From Acidimicrobiaceae bacterium RAAP-2 (GTDB lineage Bacteria > Actinomycetota > Acidimicrobiia > Acidimicrobiales > RAAP-2): 14,028 nt of DNA. The DNA lies in the NCBI GenBank assembly GCA_001443545.1, contig LMAD01000041.1, positions 1-14,028 on the forward strand, in the 5' to 3' direction. The notes beneath the pieces were generated by a model. That model saw only the letters and a program-made list of their open reading frames with translations, was not told the DNA's origin and searched no databases. A program made the position numbers and the translations under genes. Positions 7,605 to 13,904 of the stretch are shown here, one piece after another. Positions within the stretch are counted from its first letter, which is position 1. The number at the start of each line of letters is the position of its first letter.

Positions 7605-8070
7605 GGGTGGGGGCCCGCTCGAGCGCGAGCAGGTACTCCTTGACCGCGGCGCCGCCGCCGTAACCACCGAGCCCGTCGGCGGCGACCACGCGGTGGCAGG
7701 GCACGAAGACCGGCCAGGGGTTCACGTGGTTCGCCTGGCCCACGGCGCGCGAGGCGCGGGGCCGTCCGATCGATCGGGCGACCTCGCCGTAGGTGCGGAC
7801 CTCGCCGTAGGGGATGGTGCACAGCGCCGCCCACACCTCGCGTTGGAAGTCGGTGGCCTCGACGTCGTCCAGGACGATGGTGAAGTCGCGGCGACGGTGC
7901 GCGAAGTACTCGGCGAGCTGGTGGGCCGCTTCGCCGACCGCGCTCGGCGTGGTGGCGCGCGTGGCGCGCGGGTGCTCGCTCGGCATCCAGACCCGCGTGA
8001 TCGCCCGTTCGGTCCCCTCGACGCCCCAACGGCCGACCGGTGAGGTGACGGTCGCGACGAAGTGCTGCAT
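7510..8070 (-). CDS. ogt: Methylated-DNA-[protein]-cysteine S-methyltransferase (MGMT/Ogt)
   Basis: The product is a 186-residue suicide DNA repair protein that removes alkyl groups from O6 of guanine (and O4 of thymine) by transferring them to its own cysteine. The C-terminal domain is clear: FQREVWAALCTIPYGEVRTYGEVA (helix and wing; seen at about 75-98), RASRAVGQANHVNPW, and the active-site motif VPCHRVV with Cys125. The N-terminal part is the shorter, more variable Ogt-type domain. The ATG at 8070-8068 is preferred over the TTG directly before it. The family normally ends near residue 155 here; the remaining tail of about 30 residues is Arg/Asp-rich, lies entirely over the 3' end of the convergent membrane protein gene and looks like read-through sequence. 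Confidence 0.93.
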   Translation of the reverse strand: MQHFVATVTSPVGRWGVEGTERAITRVWMPSEHPRATRATTPSAVGEAAHQLAEYFAHRRRDFTIVLDDVEATDFQREVWAALCTIPYGEVRTYGEVARSIGRPRASRAVGQANHVNPWPVFVPCHRVVAADGLGGYGGGAAVKEYLLALERAPTLSVEDDRVAGRSDRSAGGEPSGHRPRPCETG

Positions 8071-8088
8071 CAACCTGGTCTACTCCGC

Positions 8089-8094
8089 TACGGT
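8089..8094 (+). promoter_or_regulatory. Putative -10 element for leaderless transcription
   Basis: TACGGT fits the TANNNT core of an actinobacterial -10 box and ends 6 bases before the ATG at 8101. Transcription would then begin at the start codon itself. No Shine-Dalgarno is present there, which agrees with a leaderless mRNA. The 30-bp divergent spacer must also serve the MGMT gene. No -35 is evident. Confidence 0.4.
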
Positions 8095-8100
8095 CGGCCC

Positions 8101-8925
8101 ATGATCGTCACCAGTTCAAACGAAGGCGTACGAATCGTCGCCGACGACCTCGGCGACGGTGCGCCGGTGCTGTTGCTGCACGGCTGGCCCGACACCGCGA
8201 CCCTGTGGGACGAGGTGGGCGCGGGGCTCGTCGCGCGCGGGGCGCGGGTGATCACGCCCGACCTGCGCGGCTGTGGCCGCAGCGACAAGCCGAGCGCGGT
8301 CGAGGCCTACGCCATGCACCACCTCGTCGCCGACGTGCTCGCCCTGCTCGACGCGGCGGGCGTCGAGCGCGCCCACGTTGTCGGACACGACTGGGGCGCC
8401 GCGCTCGCCTGGGCCGTGGCGAGTTTCGCGCCCCAGCGCGTGCGCTCACTGGCCGCCCTCGCGGTCGGTCACCCGACGGCCTTTCGCGCCGCGGGCGTCG
8501 AGCAGCAGATCAAGAGCCTCTACACCCAGCTCTTCGTGCGCGAGGGCCTCGGCGAGGCCTTCCTGCGCGCGAGCGACCACGAGGTGCTGCGTCGGTGGTT
8601 CGTGCACCCGCGTGCCGAATCGGTCATCGTCGAGCTCGAACGAGACGGCCAGTTGAGCACCCACCTCAACTGGTACCGCGCGAACCTGCCGGCGAACGCC
8701 TTCTTCGTCGAACTGCCGCGACTACCGCCGGTCCAGGCGCCGACCATCGGGCTGTGGTCGAGCGGGGACCGGGCCCTGTGTGAGTCCCAGATGACCGAGT
8801 CGGCCCGCTACTGCGCGAACGGCTTCACCTACGTGCGCCTCGAGGGGTACGGCCACTGGTTCCCCCTCGAGGCGAGCGAAGAAGTGACGAAAGTCCTTAG
8901 TGATTTTCAGGCCCAAGTGGCCTAA
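8101..8925 (+). CDS. Alpha/beta hydrolase, epoxide hydrolase-like
   Basis: This is a 274-residue alpha/beta-hydrolase. The oxyanion segment HGWPDTATLW (27-36) and DLRGCGRSDKP (54-64) are classical. The nucleophile elbow is GHDWGA, so the nucleophile is Asp97 rather than Ser, as in epoxide hydrolases and haloalkane dehalogenases. NWYRANL (190-196) supplies the cap tyrosine (Tyr192) seen in epoxide hydrolases. The likely charge-relay acid is Asp223 (SSGDRA), and His252 sits in GYGHWFPLE. Epoxide hydrolysis is therefore more likely than ester or halide cleavage, but the substrate is unknown. The ATG at 8101 is chosen because an upstream extension to 8062 has no family similarity and would run into the MGMT start. 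Confidence 0.9.
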   Translation: MIVTSSNEGVRIVADDLGDGAPVLLLHGWPDTATLWDEVGAGLVARGARVITPDLRGCGRSDKPSAVEAYAMHHLVADVLALLDAAGVERAHVVGHDWGAALAWAVASFAPQRVRSLAALAVGHPTAFRAAGVEQQIKSLYTQLFVREGLGEAFLRASDHEVLRRWFVHPRAESVIVELERDGQLSTHLNWYRANLPANAFFVELPRLPPVQAPTIGLWSSGDRALCESQMTESARYCANGFTYVRLEGYGHWFPLEASEEVTKVLSDFQAQVA

Positions 8926-8966
8926 TCACGGATTTTGCCGTCGCGGGTCGGTGGTAGAAAAGAGTG

Positions 8967-10124
8967 ATGAAAATTGCGCTCTGTAAAGAGTCGCGCGCCG
9001 GAGAGACTCGAGTCGCGCTCACGCCCGACGCGGTCAAGGTCTTCGCGCGCGACGGATGGGACGTCGTCGTCGAACGAGGCGCCGGAGTGCTCGCGCACTT
9101 CACCGACGAGGCCTACGTGGCCGCGGGCGCCACGATCGTCGACCGGGCGGAGGGTGACGTGAACTTGCGGGTGAACCCACCGACCCTCGACGAGGTGGGC
9201 CGGCTGCCCGAGGGCTCGATGCACCTGTCGTTCCTCAGCCCGCTGCTCAACCTGGACGTCGTGCGCGCGATGAACGAGCGCCGGGTGACGATCACCTCCT
9301 TCGACCTGCTGCCGCGCATTTCGCGCGCCCAGTACATGGACGCGCTTTCGAGCCAGGCCACCGTCTCGGGCTACCGGGCGGCGCTCGCCGGGGCGACCTA
9401 CTTCGACCGGTTCTTCCCCCTGCTCACCACGGCCGCCGGCACCATCCGCCCGGCCAAGGTGCTGGTCATGGGGGTCGGCGTCGCCGGCCTGCAGGCCATC
9501 GCGACGGCCAAGCGCCTCGGCGCCAAGGTGCGCGCCTACGACGTCCGTTCGGCCGCCAAGGAAGAGGCCGAGTCGGCCGGCGCGGTCTTCGTCAAGCTCG
9601 GCGTCACCGCCGACGCCGCCGGCGGCTACGCCCGCGAGCTGACCGAAGAGGAACGCAGCCAACAGCAGGCCGCCCTGGTCAGCGAGGTCGCCAACGCCGA
9701 CGTCGTGATTACGACGGCCGCCGTGCCGGGGCGCAAGTCACCGATCCTGGTCACGACCGCGATGGTCGAGGCGATGGGCGAGGGCTCCCTGGTGATCGAC
9801 ATGGCCGCCGACGGCGGCGGCAACTGCGAGCTTACGGTCGCCGGCGAGGTCGTCACCCACGGGGGCGTGCGCGTCGTCGGGCTCGCCAATCCGCCCGCGC
9901 AGATGGGCGCGCACGCGAGCTTCATGTTCGCCAACAACGTGCTGAAGCTGCTCGCGCTCTTCGGTGAGAAGGGCCAGCTCAACCCCGACTGGTCCGACGA
10001 GGTCGTCGTGGGCGTGACCGTGGCCCGCGCGGGGGCGATCGCCCACGCGGCGACGGCCGAGGCGCTCGGCGTACCGGCCGTGGCGATCACGGCACCGGTC
10101 GAGGATTCCAAGGAGAGTGCGTGA
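8967..10124 (+). CDS. pntAA: NAD(P) transhydrogenase, alpha subunit part 1 (NAD-binding)
   Basis: This is a 385-residue soluble domain I of the proton-translocating transhydrogenase, which couples hydride transfer from NADH to NADP+ with proton entry. It resembles alanine dehydrogenase. CKESRAGETRVALTP (6-20) opens the protein; RAQYMDALSSQATVSGYRA (120-137) holds the Arg-Gln-Asp region that contacts nicotinamide; VLVMGVGVAGLQAIATAKRLG (165 onward, G169-x-G171-x-A-G174) is the Rossmann loop, followed by the acidic YDVR. The tail TAPVEDSKESA ends before any membrane helix, as expected for a split alpha subunit. A GTG directly precedes the ATG chosen at 8967. The TGA overlaps the next ATG by one base. 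Confidence 0.95.
   Translation: MKIALCKESRAGETRVALTPDAVKVFARDGWDVVVERGAGVLAHFTDEAYVAAGATIVDRAEGDVNLRVNPPTLDEVGRLPEGSMHLSFLSPLLNLDVVRAMNERRVTITSFDLLPRISRAQYMDALSSQATVSGYRAALAGATYFDRFFPLLTTAAGTIRPAKVLVMGVGVAGLQAIATAKRLGAKVRAYDVRSAAKEEAESAGAVFVKLGVTADAAGGYARELTEEERSQQQAALVSEVANADVVITTAAVPGRKSPILVTTAMVEAMGEGSLVIDMAADGGGNCELTVAGEVVTHGGVRVVGLANPPAQMGAHASFMFANNVLKLLALFGEKGQLNPDWSDEVVVGVTVARAGAIAHAATAEALGVPAVAITAPVEDSKESA
10111..10115 (+). promoter_or_regulatory. Ribosome binding site of pntAB
   Basis: AGGAG lies 8 bases before the ATG at 10124, inside the end of pntAA. The spacing favours that ATG over the GTG at 10121. Confidence 0.65.
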
Positions 10125-10441
10125 TGGGTAACGTCCTGCTGCAGTACGCGACGGTCTTGATGCTGGCGATCTTCGTCGGGATCGAGATCATCGCCAAGGT
10201 GCCGAGCATCCTGCACACCCCGCTGATGAGTGGCTCGAACGCGATCCACGGCGTCATCCTCGTCGGTTCCATGCTCATCCTCGGGGGGGCGACGACGAAC
10301 CTCCAAGAGGTGCTCGGCTTCCTCGCGGTCATCCTCGCCACCTTGAACGTGGTCGGCGGCTTCGTGGTGACCGACCGCATGCTCGAGATGTTCAAGCCCA
10401 AGGCGAAGCCCGCCGCGAAGAAGGAAGAGGTGGCTCAGTGA
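10124..10441 (+). CDS. pntAB: NAD(P) transhydrogenase, alpha subunit part 2 (membrane)
   Basis: This is a 105-residue protein with three membrane helices, matching the separate C-terminal membrane part of the alpha subunit in three-subunit transhydrogenases. The segment KVPSILHTPLMSGSNAIHG is the hallmark of this subunit. The last helix (LGFLAVILATLNVVGGFVVTDRML) leads into a basic tail KPKAKPAAKK. It assembles with PntB to form the proton channel. It begins on the last base of the pntAA stop, and its own stop overlaps the pntB GTG by 4 bp. Confidence 0.95.
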   Translation: MGNVLLQYATVLMLAIFVGIEIIAKVPSILHTPLMSGSNAIHGVILVGSMLILGGATTNLQEVLGFLAVILATLNVVGGFVVTDRMLEMFKPKAKPAAKKEEVAQ

Positions 10442-11835
10442 GTCGCGAAACACTCATCGACCTGCTCTACCTGTTCTCGGCGACGACCTTCGTCCTGGCC
10501 CTGAAGGGCCTGGGCAGCCCCAAGCGCGCGCGCCAGGGCAACATGGTCGCGGCCTTCGGGATGCTGGTCGCGATCGTGGCGACCTTCTTCAAGTACGTCG
10601 ACGGTCACGCGCTCTACCACGTGCCGCTGATGTTGCTCGGCATGTTCATCGGTCTCATCGTCGCCGTGCCGGTGGCGCGCTTCGTCAAGATGACCGCCAT
10701 GCCCCAGCTCGTGGCGATCTTCAACGGTGTCGGTGGCGGCGCCGCCGCGCTGGTGTCGATCACCGAGTTCGTGCACATCAAGTCGACCCACCCCGCGACC
10801 TACGTCACCCTCGAGGTGCTGCTCGGCGTGCTGATCGGCACCGTCTCGTTCGCCGGTTCGGCCATCGCCTTCGCCAAGCTCCAGGAGCTGATGACCGGTC
10901 GTCCGGTCACCTACCCCGGCCAGCAGGTCATCAACGGCATCGTCGGTCTGGCCTCGGTGGCGATCATCGTCACGATCCTCGTCACGGCCTCCGAGCCCCT
11001 GCTCTGGGTGCTGCTGGCGCTGGCCTTCGTGCTCGGCGTGATCTTCGTGCTGCCGATCGGCGGGGCCGACGTGCCGGTGCTGATCTCGCTGCTCAACGCC
11101 TTCACCGGTCTGGCCGTGGCGGCCTCGGGCTTCACGCTCGGCTCGAACCTCTTGATCGTCGCCGGTACCCTGGTCGGCGCCTCGGGTATCCTGCTCACCC
11201 GTCTGATGAGCAAGGCCATGGGCCGCAGTCTGGCCAACGTGCTCTTCTCGGCCTTCGGCTCGAACGTCACCGCCAGTGGCGCGACCGAGCGCGCCGACGG
11301 GCGCAGCGTCCGTTCGGGCACCCCCGAGGACATCGCGATCCTGCTCGGCTTCGCCAGCCGCGTCGTCTTCGTCCCGGGCTACGGCCTCGCGGTCTCCCAG
11401 GGCCAGCACGTGCTGCGCGAACTGGCCGAGGTGCTCGAGGCCAAGGGCATCGAGGTCTTCTACGGCATCCACCCGGTGGCCGGTCGCATGCCGGGCCACA
11501 TGAACGTGCTGCTCGCCGAGGCCAACGTCCCCTACGAGCAGCTCGTCGAGATGGACGAGGCGAACTCCGAGATGCAGACGGCCGACGTCTGTCTCGTGGT
11601 GGGCGCCAACGACACCGTCAACCCGGCCGCGACCGACGACAAGACCTCGCCGATCTACGGGATGCCGATCATCCACGCCGACCTGGCCGAGAACGTCGTC
11701 TTCTTGAAGCGCTCGATGCGCCCCGGTTTCGCCGGCATCGAAAACGAGCTGCTCTACAACCCCAAGACGACGCTCGTCTTCGGCGACGCCAAGGACACGC
11801 TCACCAAGATGGTCGCCGCGGTCAAGGCGAACTAG
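10438..11835 (+). CDS. pntB: NAD(P) transhydrogenase, beta subunit, complete
   Basis: This is a 465-residue, full-length subunit. Residues about 1-270 form the membrane domain with eight or nine helices. The NADP(H)-binding domain III follows from about 300, with VVFVPGYGLAVSQGQ, YGIHPVAGRMPGHMNVLLAEANVPY, VVGANDTVNPAA, KRSM-x-PGFAGI and LVFGDAK, all characteristic of the family. GTG 10438 overlaps the pntAB stop (GTGA). The stop is TAG at 11833-11835. Residues 375-415 are encoded by DNA that reappears at 13905-14028. Codons 378-379 read GAG ATG here and GAT TTC in the second copy; from memory, Asp-Phe is the commoner pair at this place in PntB proteins. Apart from that the gene looks intact and functional. 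Confidence 0.97.
   Translation: MSRETLIDLLYLFSATTFVLALKGLGSPKRARQGNMVAAFGMLVAIVATFFKYVDGHALYHVPLMLLGMFIGLIVAVPVARFVKMTAMPQLVAIFNGVGGGAAALVSITEFVHIKSTHPATYVTLEVLLGVLIGTVSFAGSAIAFAKLQELMTGRPVTYPGQQVINGIVGLASVAIIVTILVTASEPLLWVLLALAFVLGVIFVLPIGGADVPVLISLLNAFTGLAVAASGFTLGSNLLIVAGTLVGASGILLTRLMSKAMGRSLANVLFSAFGSNVTASGATERADGRSVRSGTPEDIAILLGFASRVVFVPGYGLAVSQGQHVLRELAEVLEAKGIEVFYGIHPVAGRMPGHMNVLLAEANVPYEQLVEMDEANSEMQTADVCLVVGANDTVNPAATDDKTSPIYGMPIIHADLAENVVFLKRSMRPGFAGIENELLYNPKTTLVFGDAKDTLTKMVAAVKAN
11559..11682 (+). repeat. Direct repeat copy A, inside pntB
   Basis: This 124-bp stretch of pntB matches 13905-14028 at a constant offset of 2346 bp. The only differences are at 11571, 11572 and 11574; 11575-11682 (108 bp) is identical. 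Similarity stops abruptly to the left of 11559. The right limit is unknown because copy B runs to the window end. Confidence 0.97.
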
Positions 11836-12217
11836 CGAGGTTTCTCCTTCATTGGTGGCGCGAGAGGGCTACTGATCGACCTGATGTCCGCGCCGGCGTT
11901 TCGTGTCATGCTGCGCCGAGCGCGGACGACGTAAGGACTTCTCAACCTCCGCCTGGCCGTCTTGGCCCAGTCACCGAGACACTCTGTACCAACACCGCGG
12001 TCCGCGCCGGGCACCCGCTGACTCGTCTACGGTAGGGACTCGCGAACTGACCGTCCGGGCCCGTGACGTGCCGAGGGAGCAGAGAGCTTCGCACATTGAA
12101 CTGTGGTCGGCCTCACCGCGGCGGCGACGTCGGGGCCGGGGCGTCACCGCCTTCGTACTGGCACGCGGATCACGCGCCCGGCGGTGATGTACATGAATAG
12201 GAGCGCTATCGAGTCTA
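11836..12217. other. Non-coding stretch between pntB and the island promoter
   Basis: About 380 bp without a convincing gene; the open frames crossing it are Arg-rich and have no start context or family similarity. It holds the strong hairpin at 11886-11927 and an 8-bp inverted repeat (TCACCGCC at 12144-12151, GGCGGTGA at 12180-12187, 28-base spacer). No tRNA T-loop sequence and no recombinase remnant were found. GC content falls clearly from about 12190 onward. Confidence 0.6.
11886..11927 (+). terminator. Strong GC hairpin downstream of pntB, possible terminator
   Basis: The left arm TCCGCGC-CGGCG (11887-11898) pairs with CGCCG-a-GCGCGGA (11914-11926), giving 12 base pairs with a single bulged A at 11919 and a 15-base loop; G11886 and C11927 add one more pair. 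It lies 50 bp past the pntB stop. There is no T-tract after it, so it is not a canonical intrinsic terminator. U-poor hairpin terminators have been proposed in actinobacteria. It could instead be an mRNA-stabilising 3' structure. Confidence 0.5.
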
Positions 12218-12246
12218 TTGACGTAATCAGAGGCGTTCGGTACAAT
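12218..12246 (+). promoter_or_regulatory. Near-consensus sigma-70 type promoter
   Basis: TTGACG (12218-12223), a 17-base spacer and TACAAT (12241-12246) form an almost perfect housekeeping promoter. It lies in the most AT-rich patch of the window (26 of 60 bases G+C at 12241-12300). A start near 12253 would leave a leader of about 48 bases before the HTH gene. No other gene in the window has such a promoter. Confidence 0.75.
12223..12234 (+). repeat. Direct repeat GTAATC-R-GAGGC, copy 1 (candidate operator)
   Basis: GTAATCAGAGGC lies in the spacer between the -35 and -10 boxes. It recurs with one mismatch at 12282-12293. A repressor bound here would block the promoter. The HTH protein encoded just downstream is the obvious candidate binder, by inference only. 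Confidence 0.4.
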
Positions 12247-12281
12247 GTTACGGAAATAGGTTCGATAACGATTTTGAAGCG

Positions 12282-12293
12282 GTAATCGGAGGC
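12282..12293 (+). repeat. Direct repeat GTAATC-R-GAGGC, copy 2, overlapping the ribosome binding site
   Basis: GTAATCGGAGGC differs from copy 1 at one base and lies 59 bp downstream of it. Its GGAGG (12288-12292) is also the Shine-Dalgarno of the HTH gene, 8 bases before the ATG at 12301. This spacing argues for ATG 12301 rather than the GTG at 12295. Confidence 0.45.
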
Positions 12294-12300
12294 AGTGGTC

Positions 12301-12987
12301 ATGAGGAATCTGTCCGTGGCTGACGTGGCCGCGGAACTCGACGTCTGCTCTTCCCACGTTCGCAAGATGCTCCGCGCGGGTACGCTCCGGGGCACGCACG
12401 TCGGGCGGGCTTGGGTCGTCTCGCAAGACGCGCTGGAGGAACTGGAATCGCGGCGGGTTGGGGTTGGGCGGCCACTCGCGGCGCGACGTGCGTGGGCGTT
12501 GCTCGAGATACTCGAGGGGGGCGACGCTGCCTGGCTCTCGGCGGTGGCCCGCAGCCAGGTTCGAGCGCAGATCCGACGTTTGCGAGGCGCTGACGCGCTC
12601 GGGTGGCGTACCGCGCTTCGGGGACGTGAGGATCGGTATCCCGTCAGTGGACATCGCACAGCGATCGAACGTCTGGCCAAAGATGCTGACGTGTGGCCCG
12701 TCGGTCCGACTGCGGCGTCCCAGGCTGGCCTACTTATGGCCGAGTCCACGCCAGAGTTCTACATCTCGAGCGCGAACTGGGAACGACTCGCTGCTGCGTT
12801 GCACTTGGTCACATTCACGCCTCAGATTTCTGCCTACGTGCGAATACCGAGATTTGAACAATCTTTCAGTTCACGGGGGCCCGGACGGGCCGTACTCGCC
12901 GCGAATCTTCTCGACAGCACTGACTGGCGTGTCGCCAAAGCGGGTGTCGACGTGCTGAACCACCTTGCTGAGATGGCCCAGCGGTGA
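12301..12987 (+). CDS. Excisionase/MerR-type HTH protein, probable antitoxin-like regulator
   Basis: The protein has 228 residues. Residues about 3-47 form a small winged helix of the excisionase (HTH_17/MerR-like) type: LSVADVAAELDVCSSHVRKML, then GTLRGTHVGRAWVVSQDALEEL. The rest (about 57-225) starts GRPLAARRAWALLEIL, continues with an Arg/Leu-rich helical region (RAQIRRLRGADAL), a SGHRTAIERLAKDADVWPVGPTAA segment and ends with AVLAANLLDSTDWRVAKAGVDVL. I recall this arrangement in actinobacterial HTH proteins encoded beside nucleotidyltransferases. Its stop overlaps the next gene's GTG by 4 bp, so the pair is made together, like AbiEi/AbiEii. Autorepression through the repeats at 12223 and 12282 is an inference. 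Composition is less GC-rich than the core genes, suggesting transfer. Confidence 0.75.
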   Translation: MRNLSVADVAAELDVCSSHVRKMLRAGTLRGTHVGRAWVVSQDALEELESRRVGVGRPLAARRAWALLEILEGGDAAWLSAVARSQVRAQIRRLRGADALGWRTALRGREDRYPVSGHRTAIERLAKDADVWPVGPTAASQAGLLMAESTPEFYISSANWERLAAALHLVTFTPQISAYVRIPRFEQSFSSRGPGRAVLAANLLDSTDWRVAKAGVDVLNHLAEMAQR

Positions 12988-13736
12988 GTGAACACCTCAT
13001 CCTCCCGTCGATGGGAGATCCGGTCGACGAACTATGGGAAACGCTGCTGGCCCTCGCTGGTCGACTCCGAGTCGACTGGACCATTATCGGCGGCCTCATG
13101 GTCTATCTCCACGCGCTTGAGCACCAGACACTCCCACCCACCGTTACGCAAGACGCCGACATTCTCGCCAACGTTCGCGTCACTCCGACCGCGCTTCAAC
13201 AGGTCATCGACGCGCTCACGACCATGAGTTTCGATCTCGAAGGGATTTCGCCGGACGGAATCGCGCACCGCTACGTCAGAGATGGACGCTCGTTGGACTC
13301 CAGGGTCGTCGTCGATATCTTGGCCCCCGAAGGTGTGGGCCGCCGAGCCAATCTGATCACCACGAAGCCAGGGCGAACAATCATGGTGCCAGGGGGGACA
13401 CAAGCTCTCGAACGTACGGAACGAATAGAGGTCCGTTTCGGAGGAGTAGTGGGGGTGCTTCCCAGACCTAACTTGCTAGGGGCGATCGTTGGTAAGGCGG
13501 CCGCGTGCGGCTTACCCGAAGATGTGACACGCCATCTCCGAGATCTCGCCTTTCTCTGCAGCCTCGTGAAGGACCCCTTCACCATTCGTGGCGAGATGAA
13601 CCGCAAGGATCGCCAGCGTTTAGGTCAGGCTTGCGCCCTCGATGAGTACGACCACGCCGCCTGGCGTCACGTGAATGAATTTCGCCGTGGCGATGGCTTC
13701 GCCACATGGGGGATCTTACGGTCGACGGCGTCGTGA
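12984..13736 (+). CDS. AbiEii-like nucleotidyltransferase, candidate type IV toxin
   Basis: This 250-residue protein has the polymerase-beta nucleotidyltransferase fold signature: WTIIGGLMVYLHA (Gly36-Gly37), then TQDADIL with Asp57 and Asp59 as the metal-binding D-x-D, and a third acid, Asp111, in RVVVDILAPEG. Further on, LLGAIVGKAAA (Lys171) and HLRDLAFLCSLVKD resemble the K...HxxDL part of AbiEii/MNT-type enzymes. AbiEii toxins are thought to transfer nucleotides to cellular RNA, and a wHTH protein encoded directly upstream represses and neutralises the pair; the GTGA overlap with the HTH gene fits this. The catalytic residues look intact. Other possibilities are an antibiotic- or tRNA-modifying nucleotidyltransferase. 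Function in this organism is untested. Confidence 0.75.
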   Translation: MSEHLILPSMGDPVDELWETLLALAGRLRVDWTIIGGLMVYLHALEHQTLPPTVTQDADILANVRVTPTALQQVIDALTTMSFDLEGISPDGIAHRYVRDGRSLDSRVVVDILAPEGVGRRANLITTKPGRTIMVPGGTQALERTERIEVRFGGVVGVLPRPNLLGAIVGKAAACGLPEDVTRHLRDLAFLCSLVKDPFTIRGEMNRKDRQRLGQACALDEYDHAAWRHVNEFRRGDGFATWGILRSTAS

Positions 13737-13904
13737 AACGGCTGGCCGGGGCACGAAACTGCCATGACGTCCCTTCGAACGCACCGTGGCCACAGCAATT
13801 CCGAGGAAGCTCGTTGACGTGAAGGGCTCGGTGGCCGTGTCATCCGAAACTCGGACGCTAAATCTTGGTGGACGCGAACAACGGAGTAGTGAGAGATGCT
13901 CAAG
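13737..13904. other. Non-coding stretch between the nucleotidyltransferase gene and the second pntB copy
   Basis: About 170 bp with no recognisable gene and no canonical terminator. Reading the frame of the following pntB fragment leftwards, it stays open back to a TGA at 13765-13767, with a GTG at 13786. The 40 residues before the fragment have no PntB similarity and no Shine-Dalgarno. Confidence 0.5.

Noticed and set aside
8935..8960. TTGCCG...TAGAAA as a promoter for pntAA
   Set aside because: The spacing is only 14 bases and the -10 lacks the conserved final T, so I do not claim it.
10435..11676. A minus-strand open frame of about 413 codons opposite pntB
   Set aside because: It is the complement shadow of a certain gene, with His/Asp/Gly-rich low-complexity content typical of such shadows.
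11836..12217. A tRNA or small integrase remnant at the island's left side
   Set aside because: I found no GTTCRA-type T-loop with a matching acceptor stem and no recombinase motif on either strand.
11971..12749. Minus-strand open frames over the island promoter and HTH gene
   Set aside because: They are Arg/Pro/Ser-rich, cross the near-consensus promoter, and oppose a gene with a recognisable HTH domain.
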